A stretch of DNA of 64,000 nucleotides, taken from positions 879,001 to 943,000 of the forward strand of contig NC_003071.7 of the NCBI RefSeq assembly GCF_000001735.4, given 5' to 3'. This DNA is from Arabidopsis thaliana. Lineage: Eukaryota; Streptophyta; Magnoliopsida; Brassicales; Brassicaceae. Of the stretch, positions 1 to 10,763 are shown piece by piece. The number at the start of each line of letters is the position of its first letter. Position 1 is the stretch's first letter. The translations under genes were made by a program, and so were the position numbers. Under the pieces are notes generated by a model, which was not told where the DNA came from, searched no databases, and was given only the letters and a program-made list of their open reading frames with translations.

Positions 1-162
1 TATCTATATCCTCACTAGCAAACAAATATCACACCTTCATTGTGTCTTATGATAACCTTTATAACCTCTCATTAGCAAAGCCAACAAAAACTCAATTGGG
101 TGATACATTGCTAAGAGAGAAACCAAACCTCAATTAAAGTCATAAGGTATAATAATGTAGAT

Positions 163-361
163 GAAGACAAATATAGATTAGGATATGGTGTTGCTGGTAA
201 AGGTGTGAAGCGTCTTTGCCTCCTTGGTACCTTGAGAAATGTAATGATGGAGATGATAGTGTTCGCGGTGAGGATGATGATGGTGGATATAGAGGTGATG
301 AAGCTGAGTGGGAAGAACAGTTATTTGCCTATAATTCTAAAAGTATACGACAGCCATTTTG
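163..361 (+). pseudogene. LENG1/CIR_N-like gene fragment (partial duplicate)
   Basis: A stretch with clear similarity to 2225-2400 of the larger LENG1-like pseudogene. Both read roughly RLGYGVAGKGVKR and then an acidic, Asp/Gly-rich tract. In this copy the frame runs to a stop just before the DUF577 pseudogene (ending SIRQPF). A short insertion of bases near 214-224 separates it from the other copy. It looks like a second, older piece of the same gene left on the far side of the DUF577 insertion. No promoter or start codon belongs to it. Confidence 0.55.
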
Positions 362-362
362 A

Positions 363-1749
363 ATGATTTCAACTAAACATACGGTTAGTTCCGGTTTATA
401 TTCATCTTTGAATCTTATGTTGAAAGCGAGAGAGATTCTTGTTAGTGAAAGCCATGAAGAAGTAGCGATGATCATCGATCATCTCTTTAAGCGTCAAGAC
501 TCCGAAGAGTATAAAACATCGCGTGCGCTTTACGACATCTGCGTTTCTTGTAACCCAGGTTGCTTAACCCTAAAGCTTCTTAAAGTCTATCAATCTTCTT
601 CCAATGGCATTCTCAGACTCCGATCAATCTCTCAACTCTCTGAGACCCTCACCTATCTGAAAAATCAAATCGTCTCGACTCTCTCTATGAAATCAAACCC
701 CTTTTGATTTTATGCCTTACAATGCAAGAAACCAAAGAATCTGACATCAAGATCCTCAGGAAAATCGTGTCTTTTGTAACTTACAATGTCGTGGAGTTGC
801 ATAAAGACAAATGGGACGAGCTCGGTGATTGTATATTATCCCTAGCGAGTAGCAAAGAACCTGTCAAGGCTTTTCACGTCTTCATCGATCTGCCACCAGT
901 CTACAAGAGTTTCATCGACAATTTTTTGGACAAAAGCTAGTAATGTCTTTCTTTATCCTTATAGAGTCGAAGATTGGAGCTTGGCTTTACAAACTTTTGT
1001 TAAAATGTGGATTCAGCTTGAGAAAACAGGGATGACAGTAGAGTTACTAATGGCGTTGATGGAGATTCGGATTTCGAGAGGTTCTTCTCAGGAGACATGA
1101 ATCTGTATCATTACACTAAAGATCAATGCCATTTTGTGTTGGCTTCCATGAACGAGATCGAAGGAGTAGTCGGAACAGAGACCAAGGAGATTGTGAGGAA
1201 TGCCAAAATGTTGATTACAGAACCACATGATGATCTTAAGAATGGTAGAGAAGAGTTTGAACGAGCTACGAGATTATATTGCATCGAGTAAAACAGAGTT
1301 TCATAGAGCGGTTTATATCTTCCAGTGCTTAAGAATGGCGCTTATTGATGACGATTTTGTGATTCCTGTGATGGAGAATCTTTTCCTAGAGATAACCACA
1401 AGGCTAGACCCACCAAGAGATAACAGTAGCTGGGTCTTGGCGTTTATGGGTGGCTTTTGTTTAGCAATTCACAATTGATAGAGAAGTCAAGTAAAGCTGA
1501 ATCCGTTGCACATAAGATGATAGATTCTATAAGAGAGCTTGTGGAAAGAGAAATGGAAGTTGGTCTTGTGAGGAGAGGTTTCAGAGATGTGGAAACAACT
1601 GGAATGATACAGTACTAGCCAATACAAATTCATTGCTTTGGAGACTGTATGCAATCAAAGGCAATGTAATTGTTGAGAGAGGAGTGAAACAAGTTGAGAA
1701 AGAGCTTCCAGAGAATGAGTTTGATTGGCTCAACCTTAGTGCTGAATAG
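363..1749 (+). pseudogene. DUF577-family pseudogene, multiply frameshifted
   Basis: Consecutive frames carry collinear pieces of a DUF577-type protein, a Brassicaceae-expanded family of unknown function. The pieces include an N-terminal part (363 onward, HLFKRQDSEEYKTSRALYDI), a middle part that jumps to another frame near 665-704 (LCLTMQETKESDIKILRKIV), then RVEDWSLALQTFVKMWIQL from 963, NLYHYTKDQCHFVLASM from 1097, and a part from about 1290 (SSKTEFHRAVYIFQCLRMAL). A closing segment ends FDWLNLSAE with a stop at 1747-1749. At least four frame changes are needed to link them, so no full protein can be made. I recall this position as At2g03010. Function is unknown even for intact relatives. 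Confidence 0.7.
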
Positions 1750-1773
1750 AAAAACTAGTGTTTTGGTGTTTAT

Positions 1774-1846
1774 TGGGCCTAGAATTATCAAAATATCACG
1801 TAATGGGCTCAATGGGCCTCAAAGTTAAATATCAATAACTTGGGCT
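1774..1846 (+). promoter_or_regulatory. Cluster of four site-II (TGGGCC/T) elements
   Basis: TGGGCC or TGGGCT occurs at 1774, 1804, 1813 and 1841, within 170 bp upstream of the ATG of the LENG1-like pseudogene. Site II motifs are known TCP-factor targets in promoters of ribosomal, mitochondrial and RNA-processing genes in Arabidopsis. This fits a housekeeping promoter that survives although the coding part behind it is broken. Confidence 0.45.
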
Positions 1847-1942
1847 GCAAAAAAATCAATTCCGATTCCGATCAAGTTTTATTTTCCGTTCAATTCAATT
1901 TCATCGTTTGAAAACCCTAATTTTGTTTGGGAAGATTAAGCC

Positions 1943-2470
1943 ATGGGAGGTCACGGTGGTTTGAATATTCTTCCACAGAAGAGGTGGAACGTTTACAACT
2001 TGGACAGTCCGAAAGGATGAAGAAGCTGCGGCTAGAGAAGAGCAGATCAAACGCGAGGACGCTAGAAAAAGAGATGCTGAATCTCGTCTCGAAGTGCTTC
2101 GTAACGTCCGTGGTTTAGCCCCTCTCACCGGAGGCAGAGAAGGGTAAGGATGAGACGGTGGTGGTGGTGGCGGCGGCTGTTGTTAAATCCACGGATGTTG
2201 TTGTGGAGAGTGTTGAATCGGAAAATGTATAGATTGGGATATGGAGTTGCTGGTAAAGGTGTGAAGCGTCCTTGAGAAACGTAACGATGAAAATGATAGT
2301 GTTCGAGGTGAGGGTGATGATGGTGGATGTGGTGGTTATGAAGCTAAGAAGAAGAAGATGAGTGGGAAGAAGAGCTTAAAGGAGTTGAAGAGGGAGAGGG
2401 TTGAGAAGGAAAGAGAGAGAGCCCTTTTCATGAAACAGAGCCAGAGAGCCGGTGGTTTTTCTCGGAGGTG
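1943..2470 (+). pseudogene. LENG1/CIR_N-like splicing-factor pseudogene
   Basis: The ATG at 1943 opens MGGHGGLNILPQKRWNVYNL, the typical start of plant CIR_N/leukocyte-receptor-cluster-1-like proteins, which are linked to pre-mRNA splicing. After NLD the frame breaks, because about 11 bases seem to be missing where relatives read NREK. The continuing frame gives VRKDEEAAAREEQIKRED and RNVRGLAPLTGG. A later stop (TAG near 2229), a short deletion near 2270 and a last basic segment (KSLKELKRERVEKERERALF, then GGFSRR) follow. A GT donor-like site comes right after this at about 2468, so introns of the old gene probably continue to the right. The domain order is preserved but the gene cannot encode the family protein. 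Confidence 0.7.
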
Positions 2471-2770
2471 AGTTTTGGGATGAAATTATACGTTATTTGC
2501 ATTGGGTTTGTACAAGTTAGTAGTTAACTGTTGTTACTTGATTCATATCCAAAGTATTGGTTTATTAACGCTACTCGATGCTTAGTGCTGATAGAACCAT
2601 GTACATAGTTTGGAGTGTGATAGATAGTTTATCAGGGGAATCAATAGTTTATCAGGTCCTATCCTTTAGCATGTTTTAAAGTTTAGTGAAGCATGGCTGT
2701 CTGTTAGTTTGATGGTAGCATTTAGACCCTAAAAGTTGGAACTCTGTTTACTTGTTTACTTGTTTCAACA

Positions 2771-3720
2771 TTGGGTTGGTAGCTGATAATCCCATTGGTT
2801 CTAACTAGAACAGGAACTGCAACGTATTGTCATCAGAAGAAGAGTATGTAATTGAATATACGTGTAGAGATGTTTCAATAGATAGAAAAAAGAGGAAATG
2901 ATGTGAAGTGAATTTGGTGATAGTTTATTGCTTCCTGCTCAATAACTAATACTGCACGTCTCTGAACCTGGTTATTGCATAGTACTAGTTCATTTGTGCT
3001 GATAGAATCATGGTATATAGTTTAAGAGTGCGTTTTGAAGACATCACAGTCTATTGTCCTGTCCTAATTGTCACAGGTCCTGGAAGTTTTCAGTGCCTAC
3101 ACAGCTACTCTTGTCTTGATTCATTGATTGTTTCTCTAAGCCTGTACGGGAAATGTGGTAGATTTTAACACAATATGCATTTGAATGTTAAGAGTTTTCT
3201 TGAATCAAGCTGCTGTTTGTCCCACTCATTGTCCTAGGTATTTCCCTCATCGACCTAGAACCTCCTTTTTGACAGCTCAATACTTGTTTGCACTACCAAT
3301 TCCAGAGTTAGTATTAGGCAGAGATTTTTTAGTGAGTGTGTGCATATATAATCTTAGCCTCGTAACCACTTTAAACAACACACTAGTTTTGATTCTGTGG
3401 CATATCAGTGTTAGGGCCTCAAGTTAAAGAAGTGTTTTGGTAGCTAAAATCCCATTGTCCCCTACTTGAATATGCACACCAAACTTTTAGTTTTGAGAAC
3501 AATCGATGATTGCTAAAATTAGTTTGTGAAATCACAAAGATGACAAAGAAGACTTGATCCAGAGATTCAAAGGTCTGAAAATCCCCTTTTGTCATCTATA
3601 TATATGTGTGTATAGAGAATTAGAGATGTTTCAACAGATAGAAAAGTGGAAAGGATGTGTATTGAGTTTGATAGTGGAAATCATTTGGCATTGCTTCATG
3701 CTCAAAAGAGTTATGTGGCC
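2771..3720. repeat. Diverged local tandem duplication in non-coding DNA
   Basis: Two stretches share several phrases in the same order: 'ttggtagctgataatcccattg' type sequence at 2776 and 3439, and 'gagatgtttcaa.agatagaaaa' at 2867 and 3625. A third shared phrase, 'gtgctgatagaa', occurs at 2586 and 2997. Identity is moderate with many indels. No convincing protein is encoded in 2471-3926; the region is probably old intron or intergenic DNA of the LENG1-like gene. Confidence 0.45.
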
Positions 3721-3926
3721 CTTAAAGTTGATACTCATAGCAAAACAGACTTTGGAAAATGATAACAAACTAGCCAAAAAGTCGAAACATACCAAAAATA
3801 AGTTGCGTCGTTGAAACATTACCAAAATAAGTACTGATAAAACGTAAAACGACACGATCCACAAAACAAACGACACCATCCCAGAGAAAGGGTCCACCAT
3901 ACTAGAAAGACAAAATAGTTTCATCA

Positions 3927-5081
3927 TCAAAATGGAGGGATAAGGAGACGAATGACACCGTTCTTGGCGATGGTCTTGATCCGACGGCTGGGAATGTCAA
4001 CAGGAGTGGAGAGCATAGCGACGTCACCAGAGTAGAAACGGCCACTTGAATCATGGCTAACCGCAGGAGCTTGACCAGTCACCTTGACTCGCCCATTCGT
4101 GACAGAGACAGTGAAGTTTTCTTTGGGAACACCCGGCATGTCTGCACGCACGAATAGTTTGCCGTTTGGGAGCTGCTTCGACTCATAGGCCATAGTCGGT
4201 TGTGGGAACGCAAGTGGATGTGGCTGCAATACCGGACCGGTTAACGCCGGGTCTGATCCACAAATACAATTACTCTCATTTTAAACACCCAATCTCTCAA
4301 TACTAAATATAATTACTAGCTAGGACCAGAAAGTTGTATACCATTTGGATCGGTGCCACGGAGATCTACCGACCACAAACAAAGAGAAAAGACAAACATT
4401 TAAAGATGAGTAAACAATTTTCGAAAGTTTGTGTAGGAAAAAGCCAAACTTTTAGATATTGAAAGTTTCTGGAAATGGAAATGGAAATACCTTCACGGAA
4501 ACCTGAGCAACCAAGAACTGTTGACAAAAGCATAAACTTTTTATATCAGAAAAATGATCTATAAACACTGACCGGTAATACATTAGATGGGTAATAGTAC
4601 TGACCGGTGCAAGGAGAGCGGTGTGGATCGATGCGAGTCTTGGAGAGGATAACTCTAAAAACACCGTCGGACATGTGGGTGGTGATGCTTGAGATCGCAC
4701 AGCAGCTACAGCCAATTCCAGTCATCGTTTGGTAACGACGTTCGGTGGAGTCGTGTGTGTGAACCTTGGGTGCTTTGGCGAAAACAACCACAGTTTCCTG
4801 CGACCGGTTATGATAAACACTCAAGCCGCCTTCATCAGGAACTCCAGGCAAATCCATCCTCAAGAACATGTCTTCGTTCGCTAGAATCTTGATCTCAGAG
4901 AACCCTTTTGGCCCATTCGTCTGAAACTGGTTGTTGATTGCGTAAAAACCTTCTGCTTTCAGAGAGAAAAACCAAAAAAATCAGAGAAATGAAACTCGAA
5001 TCAGTGAAAATCTGAACGAGGTGATAGAGGAATCATACCGGGAGACTGAGGACGAGCACTAACAGGAACGGCCATTGCCAT
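3927..5081 (-). CDS. HSP20-like protein with two alpha-crystallin-type domains
   Basis: Four exons on the minus strand: 5039-5081, 4605-4952, 4342-4365 and 3927-4252. All have GT-AG borders and matching phases, together 741 nt (246 aa). The first domain (roughly residues 30-115) reads ILANEDMFLRMDLPGVPDEG and ends SDGVFRVILSKT. The second (roughly 155-246) reads KLFVRADMPGVPKENFTVSV and ends KNGVIRLLIPPF. Both copies show the MDLPGVP/MDMPGVP-type strand and the NGV-type C-terminal strand of small heat-shock folds. The divergent first domain and its CSCC patch set it apart from classical chaperones; it belongs to a small plant HSP20-like group (I recall At2g03020). Chaperone activity is an inference. 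Exon 3 is only 24 nt and is supported by phase and by the family phrase GTDPN-DPALTGPVL, which it completes. No N-terminal signal is visible. Confidence 0.85.
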
Positions 5082-5647
5082 GATTCAACAAAGGTACAAG
5101 CTTTCTCAGTGCTTTAGGGTTTTTGCATTTAGTGGCTTCTGGAACTTTATGGGCATGGATGGGGAGGCTACAAATGGAAATATCTAATGTTCTCACCCTA
5201 CGTGGCATGTTTACTTTTGACCTTTGACGAAATGTATCAAAGAGAATCTCACGGTACATATTATTAGCTGACATTGAAACCAAAATCACAGCCGTCCAAT
5301 CTTATCTGTTTGTGAGGACCATTGCTGAAAAATCAAGACTTTTATTTGACCCAAATAAAAAATGAAGACTTATAGTAATAATTGTTGAGAGACGCGCGAC
5401 GATATATCAAAATAGAAAGTTTGGTGAAAACGACAGATCGAATAAAACACCTTCTCTGAAATTAGAAAAACACAAATTCATCAAAAGTTTTTATTAGATA
5501 AACTTGAACCACGGAATATAAAACTTAATATTTCAATGCCCAATCAAAATGAGCTTGAGTTTGTAAAAATTATACTGTATTTTGTTCTACCCAAGATATG
5601 GGAGAATATATTTTACATGAGCATCTTTTATTAAAAAAAAAGTAATC
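5082..5647. other. Upstream region of the HSP20-like gene
   Basis: AT-rich DNA upstream of the minus-strand HSP20-like gene. It should hold its promoter and 5' leader. I see no gene and no clear tandem heat-shock elements. Confidence 0.4.
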
Positions 5648-6265
5648 ATAACAAGACGATTTTCAGCATAAAAAAAAAGTTTATCCCAAACCTGATTAAC
5701 CTTTAATTTTGACAAACGCGAGTTCATTTGACTGTTGAGTTATTTATTAACAGTTTGATATGTAATCTTTTTTATTAAATAATAAATATTTTAAAAATTT
5801 GTGTATATATTAAAAAGCTGTTAATATTTAATCCACAATTCAGTCAATAATAGAACAAGTCTTGAAACAATAAAACAATTATTTTACGTTAAAAATGTAA
5901 AACATTGTGGGTTTGTTCCTCTACCAACATCATTTAAAATGAAACCATTTTTTAAACTAAAACATAACTTTATATAATACGGACGAAGTATACTTTGTAT
6001 CAATGTGGTTGTATTAGTTTCTTAAAATATTTGTAGACGTTAAATCCAGTAATATCCAAGGAAAAGCTCATATAAAACTTTAAATTGTATTTTATCCTTA
6101 ACTTTTGGTTGTTTTCAATATTATCATTCAGAGGAGGGGCTTGTCTCTTTGTTTGTTTTTTTGTTTTTCTTCCCAAACCTTCTCATTTTGTCTCTCAAAC
6201 TTTGATGCAACTCGGGCTTGTCTCTTTATTTATAGGGGCTTTGGTACAATCCTAAAAATCTGAAT

Positions 6266-7688
6266 TGATAAGTTAACATTAAAACAAACAAAAAAGTTTG
6301 ATAGTTAAATAATTAATTTGACGAGTAGAAAAATCCTTTTTATCCTTTTTATCATTAAAACAGAAAAATCCTTTTTATCATTATCATTTTTATAAATATT
6401 CTAACTTTTCTATAATTGTATATTATCATATATTTCATAGATTATTTATTTCATGACCTATTTAAATATATTTCCAAAAGAAAAACTATTTAAAATATTC
6501 TTATTTTGTAAGTTTTAGTATTATAATTTACAAATATTCTGACTTATTAATATATCTATATATTATCATTTTATAAAAATGTAAATAAAAATTAAAATCT
6601 GAAAGATAATTAAAAAAAGAAAAAGACATGAACAAATTAACCCAAATAAATTTGTAGAAAACCCAATGGTAAAGACGATAACCCTGAAAACGGCCAAACA
6701 ACTCCTATCTCTCTGTCGACACAAAAGGGGATACTGATAAAACCGTTTTTCCTCTTTGGTTTTCGGGCCGCCGACATTTGCCGGTGGTTCTATTTTGTTT
6801 CTTGCTTTATTTTTCTTCTGTTTTCAATAATTGTGATGGGGAATTTTCTGTTATCTCAGATTGTTCTCAGATTTATTTTCTTCATTCGATTTCTCTTCAC
6901 CTTTATGGTGATGATTGTAATTCTCTTTGTCGATGATATGGTTTTCTTGGGACATCTCTCCCACCCTTCCGCAGTTATCCCCACACTGAAACCCATGATT
7001 CGATGTGATGCAGTCTTGTTCTCGCAGATTTACAAATATAAATGGAGATCTCGGAATTTGGTGTCTTTACAACTATACAAACAGATCTACTTTGGAAAAT
7101 GGAAACTACCATGGAAAAAGAGACAATTCGGGATGAATGGATAATGACAATAAGCAACTATCTATGGAGGAGAATGATCGGAAGATGGTTTATGTCATGT
7201 ACACAACAATGGGTTTTAAGCACAACCAAGACCAATGACATCTCATTCTATATGAGAGTCTCGATCAATCCAAAAGCTTTGTGATGTAACATATGGATCG
7301 TTGCATATGACTCTCAACTGCATTACCGGTATTTTATCAGTAAAAAGAAGAAGATCCCTAAGCAAGAAAGTCACACCAAATTGACGGAAATGACGAAGAT
7401 GATAAAGTACTTGACTAAGAATGCGGCATGTATTGCTTCATCATTTTTTCGTTACAAAAACAATTGGTTGTATTTGTAATCTCATTGATAATCATGTATA
7501 CTTTGATTCACATTAATAAAGTTTGTTTAGATGTTAAAAAAAAAAATGTAGAAAACCATTACCAGTTTATCATGCATCAAACCTAAGATTGGTCATATAC
7601 CAACTAAACAAAGTGATAAATGTTATTTTCTGTATGGCAACCCTACAGTTGTCTTAAACTTAAGAAAATTTTGTTTAGGACTAATACA
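6266..7688 (+). repeat. Left terminal direct repeat (LTR-like), split by a retroposon
   Basis: Begins TGATAAGTTAACATT and ends GGACTAATACA, so has TG...CA ends. Without the nested 883-bp insert it is about 530 bp and matches 9325-9898 over its length, including the phrase 'gacatgaacaaattaaccc' and the one around 'cctaagattggtcatatacc'. The two repeats flank 1.6 kb of AT-rich DNA that contains no recognisable gag or pol. I see no primer-binding site and no matching 5-bp target duplication, so an LTR origin is possible but unproven; another composite element is an alternative. Confidence 0.55.
6664..7546 (+). mobile_element. Poly(A)-tailed retroposon, Sadhu-like, copy 1
   Basis: This 883-bp insertion is bounded by an exact 11-bp duplication, tgtagaaaacc, at 6653-6663 and 7547-7557. 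It ends in 11 A residues, preceded by AATAAA at 7515. The uninterrupted site is visible in the sister repeat at 9753-9770, where 'tttgtagaaaaccattac' is continuous. These are hallmarks of reverse transcription of a polyadenylated RNA by LINE machinery. Two open frames of 102 and 80 codons show no known domain. Length, lack of coding capacity and structure resemble the Sadhu retroposons of Arabidopsis; I cannot confirm the family without an alignment. A processed retrocopy of an unknown transcript is the alternative. Confidence 0.65.
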
Positions 7689-8318
7689 TTTAATATTTTT
7701 AAAGAATATCATAAATATTTAATAGATTAAAAAATTAAAAAATTGTAAATACTCTAATTTGATTATTTAAAAATAGATATATAATTAAAATATTTATAGC
7801 ATGTGACATGTTAAACGTAATGTATTATATGCTTGTTTAAATAAGGTTTGACACTTCTAAATATTTTAAAATTTGATATTGTAAGCAAATTTTCATTAGA
7901 ATTCTAAAATGAAAACATGGATTCCATGCATGGGTTGAATTTGGTATTATTATATACCAAACATATGTTCATACTATATTGGACTATGTAAAATTCCGTA
8001 ATTATATGAAACAAACTTCTATTTCAACAACCAAAAAAGTTAAAATTCAAAAAAGATCTCCTAAATTAACTAAAAAAAATAGCTAACTAGGACTTATTGC
8101 TATTGATTCCATGATCCCTATACTTCCTTAGTTAATACATTTTAGATATGGTTCATTTATAATATTTAGACTTTTGATATATGCAATCTTATTTTGTTGT
8201 TGCTATTTTTTTTTTTTCACTTACTATTATAATATATGAAAATTTGATTCTGGAATATATAATATATTAACAAAAAAAATTTTAACCCATGTTGTAGCAT
8301 GAGTCATAATCTAATATG

Positions 8319-8371
<53 letters not shown>

Positions 8372-9324
8372 AGAAAATCTTTATGTTGAGTCATGGCAAT
8401 AATAAATATTGTTTGACGTTGGTAGATTGTTTTTTTACCGTCTGATTTCCTTATCTTGTGCTCATCCACCGACTTCTCAAAAACAAGAGGAACCAAAGAC
8501 TCATGGATTTTAATGGGAGTACGAATCTGGAGATTGCGAATTCCAAAAAGAAAGAATGTACCCACCGTTAAATACATCTTTATGCAATTTGTAGCACACA
8601 TAGGGAACAAAAGAGAATACGCTGTCACTAAGTCACATTGGTTGATTTTCATCTTAAAAAGTTTTATGAGTCTCTAGATACGCTACATATAGGTAATAAA
8701 AGCATAAAAGTTGCGACTAAAAATTTGTAAGATACACCATAATCATCTCTCCAACAAAAGATGGCAAGAATAACCACAATATGAAGATATGATGAGACAC
8801 AATCCATGGGATGTACAAGTTGCGCACACTGGCAGGGCCGGAATATCTATTCATTGATGTCAAATAAATTTTTACAAAAACTGCAATTTTCTTCTTCATA
8901 CACTTGTAGTATGCAATTAGTATATGGCATCCACAAAATACTAAACATTTATACCCTATTTACTTCTGAAAACTGAAATTTCTATAATAGATTTTTTAAG
9001 TAATAACTTGTTTTGGAAAGAAAAAAACATAATACTTTATATATATTTCTAACATTAAATAATATACAATTAATTTTGGATTTATTCATGATTTACATGT
9101 TAGACCCAATCTTAACGCCTAACAATTTATGGAGAATTAGTGCTAAATAAATTTACATTAAATATCCATATATATACTACGGTTCAGATATTGTTTAAAA
9201 TTCGGATTATTTTTTGCATGTAATAATTTAAAATAATTATAAATAGCAGAAAATAGAAAAATTTTAAAATTTATTCCAAAAATGGCCACTATAAAAAATA
9301 TTTTCCTCGTTATTTGTTAAAATT

Positions 9325-9612
9325 TGATAGGTTAGCATTAAAACAAAAAAAAGTAGTTAAATAATTAATTTGACGAGTAGTAAGAATATTCGATCAAAAT
9401 GTATTTAACATCTTTTAAACAGAAAAAATCCTTTTTCTTATTATCCTTTTTATAAGTATTCTAACTTTTCTATAATAAAAATTATGTATATTATCATATA
9501 TTCATAGATTATATTTTTCATGACCTATTTAAAAATATTTCCAAAAGAAAAACTGTATAAAAATATTATTATTTTTGTAAGTTTTAGTATTATTTTTCAC
9601 AACTATTCTGAC

Positions 9613-9652
<40 letters not shown>

Positions 9653-9898
9653 ATATATCATGTTATAAAAAAGTAAATAAAAAATAATTAGTGAGCGAAT
9701 TAAAATCGGAAAGATATTAAAATACAAGACATGAACAAATTAACCCAAATAAATTTGTAGAAAACCATTACTGGTTTACCACGCAACAAACCTAAGATTG
9801 GTCATATACCAACTAAATAAAGTGAAAAACGTTATTTTCTGTATGCACGACCCTACACTTGTCTTAAATTTAAGAAGGTTTTGTTTAGGACTAATACA
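9325..9898 (+). repeat. Right terminal direct repeat (LTR-like)
   Basis: Partner of 6266-7688, starting TGATAGGTTAGCATT and ending GGACTAATACA. It keeps the empty site of the retroposon insertion and holds a TA microsatellite at 9618-9650. Its last base is almost exactly the right border of the 4.25-kb duplication. Confidence 0.55.
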
Positions 9899-9899
9899 A

Positions 9900-10567
9900 G
9901 AGGGGAGGCAGAAAAAGGAGTATTGGGTCTAAGAGGCACCGCAAGAAGGAGACGATCTTTATGTGCTGATATGCATATGCTCTTTGGGTAGCTTGGATTC
10001 ACAAGTTGTTGTTTAGGAGACGATCCTTTTGGCCTAAAAAAACAGAGGTTATTAATTAGTTATAGATTTGGAGATCTCTACTTTGCACCGTGATATGACA
10101 ATGCAATTTAGCAAATGCCACTAAAGAGAGTTGTGACCAGCATATTTCTAATTTTTATTTTTTGTCATGGGACCAAATCCTTAGGTATCGCGTGTAAAAC
10201 ATAAACATTTTCATTTTATGAATACTTACATTCTTAGGAAGGAAAACAAAAATTCTAAGTGTGTAGTTTCATTCAATCTTGCAGCCTATCCTCTTAAGGA
10301 AGTTTCGCCATACATTACGTTAAAGTATGTGAAAACAAAGAAAGCAAGACTTCACTTTGGATGATGCAAAATGTTAGAAAACAACAAAAACATGATGCAA
10401 AATGTTAGAAAACAAATCTTATAAAATAGTCTTTAATATAATGTACACTGTGCAAGTGTTATCGTCGGGTGATGTCGGGTAATATAGTGTACGACTTCGC
10501 TCGTATTGTAATTTGTTTAATTATTTTAATAAAAAGGAGACTGTTCTCCCCTTCTCTACCAAAAAAA

Positions 10568-10617
<50 letters not shown>

Positions 10618-10763
10618 TTTCGTGTTTTGTCTCCAGATTCCAAGATGATGGATTCGTACTATAGTGTTTTTAATGCAGACGTCATGTTGCAAATAAGACA
10701 CTTTTTGGTGTTTAAATAACAGCGCATGTGTTCAATTTCATAGGTATCTCCCAAGTCCGAACG
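9900..10763. other. Intergenic DNA upstream of the TIR gene, with (TA)n tract
   Basis: Unique DNA between the repeat and the TIR gene. A pure TA microsatellite of about 45 bp lies at 10569-10613, roughly 150 bp before the start codon. No gene is evident. Confidence 0.5.

Larger units (their letters stand above)
5648..9899 (+). repeat. 4.25-kb direct repeat, copy 1
   Basis: The block from 'ataacaagac' to 'ctaatacaa' recurs in the same orientation at 15571-19813. By eye the copies differ by about a dozen substitutions plus changes in TA-microsatellite length. Examples are the C/T at 7022 versus 16945 and the T/A at 6805 versus 16728. Flanking bases differ at both ends, so the duplicated unit is sharply bounded. 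Its right border coincides with the end of an internal terminal repeat (9898). No intact gene is inside; short open frames are identical in both copies simply because the DNA is duplicated. Alternating TA tracts lie at 8318-8367 and 9618-9650. Confidence 0.9.

Noticed and set aside
3185..3427. 80-codon plus-strand frame with Cys/Pro-rich start
   Set aside because: Lies in the diverged tandem duplication of old non-coding DNA; no family match.
8318..8367. Alternating TA tracts as replication origins or attachment sites
   Set aside because: They are ordinary microsatellites, variable between the two repeat copies.
8311..8652. Open frame of about 113 codons on the minus strand, repeated at 18234-18563
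   Set aside because: The frame ends in the TA microsatellite (Tyr-Ile run) and has no known domain. Its conservation between the copies only reflects the segmental duplication.
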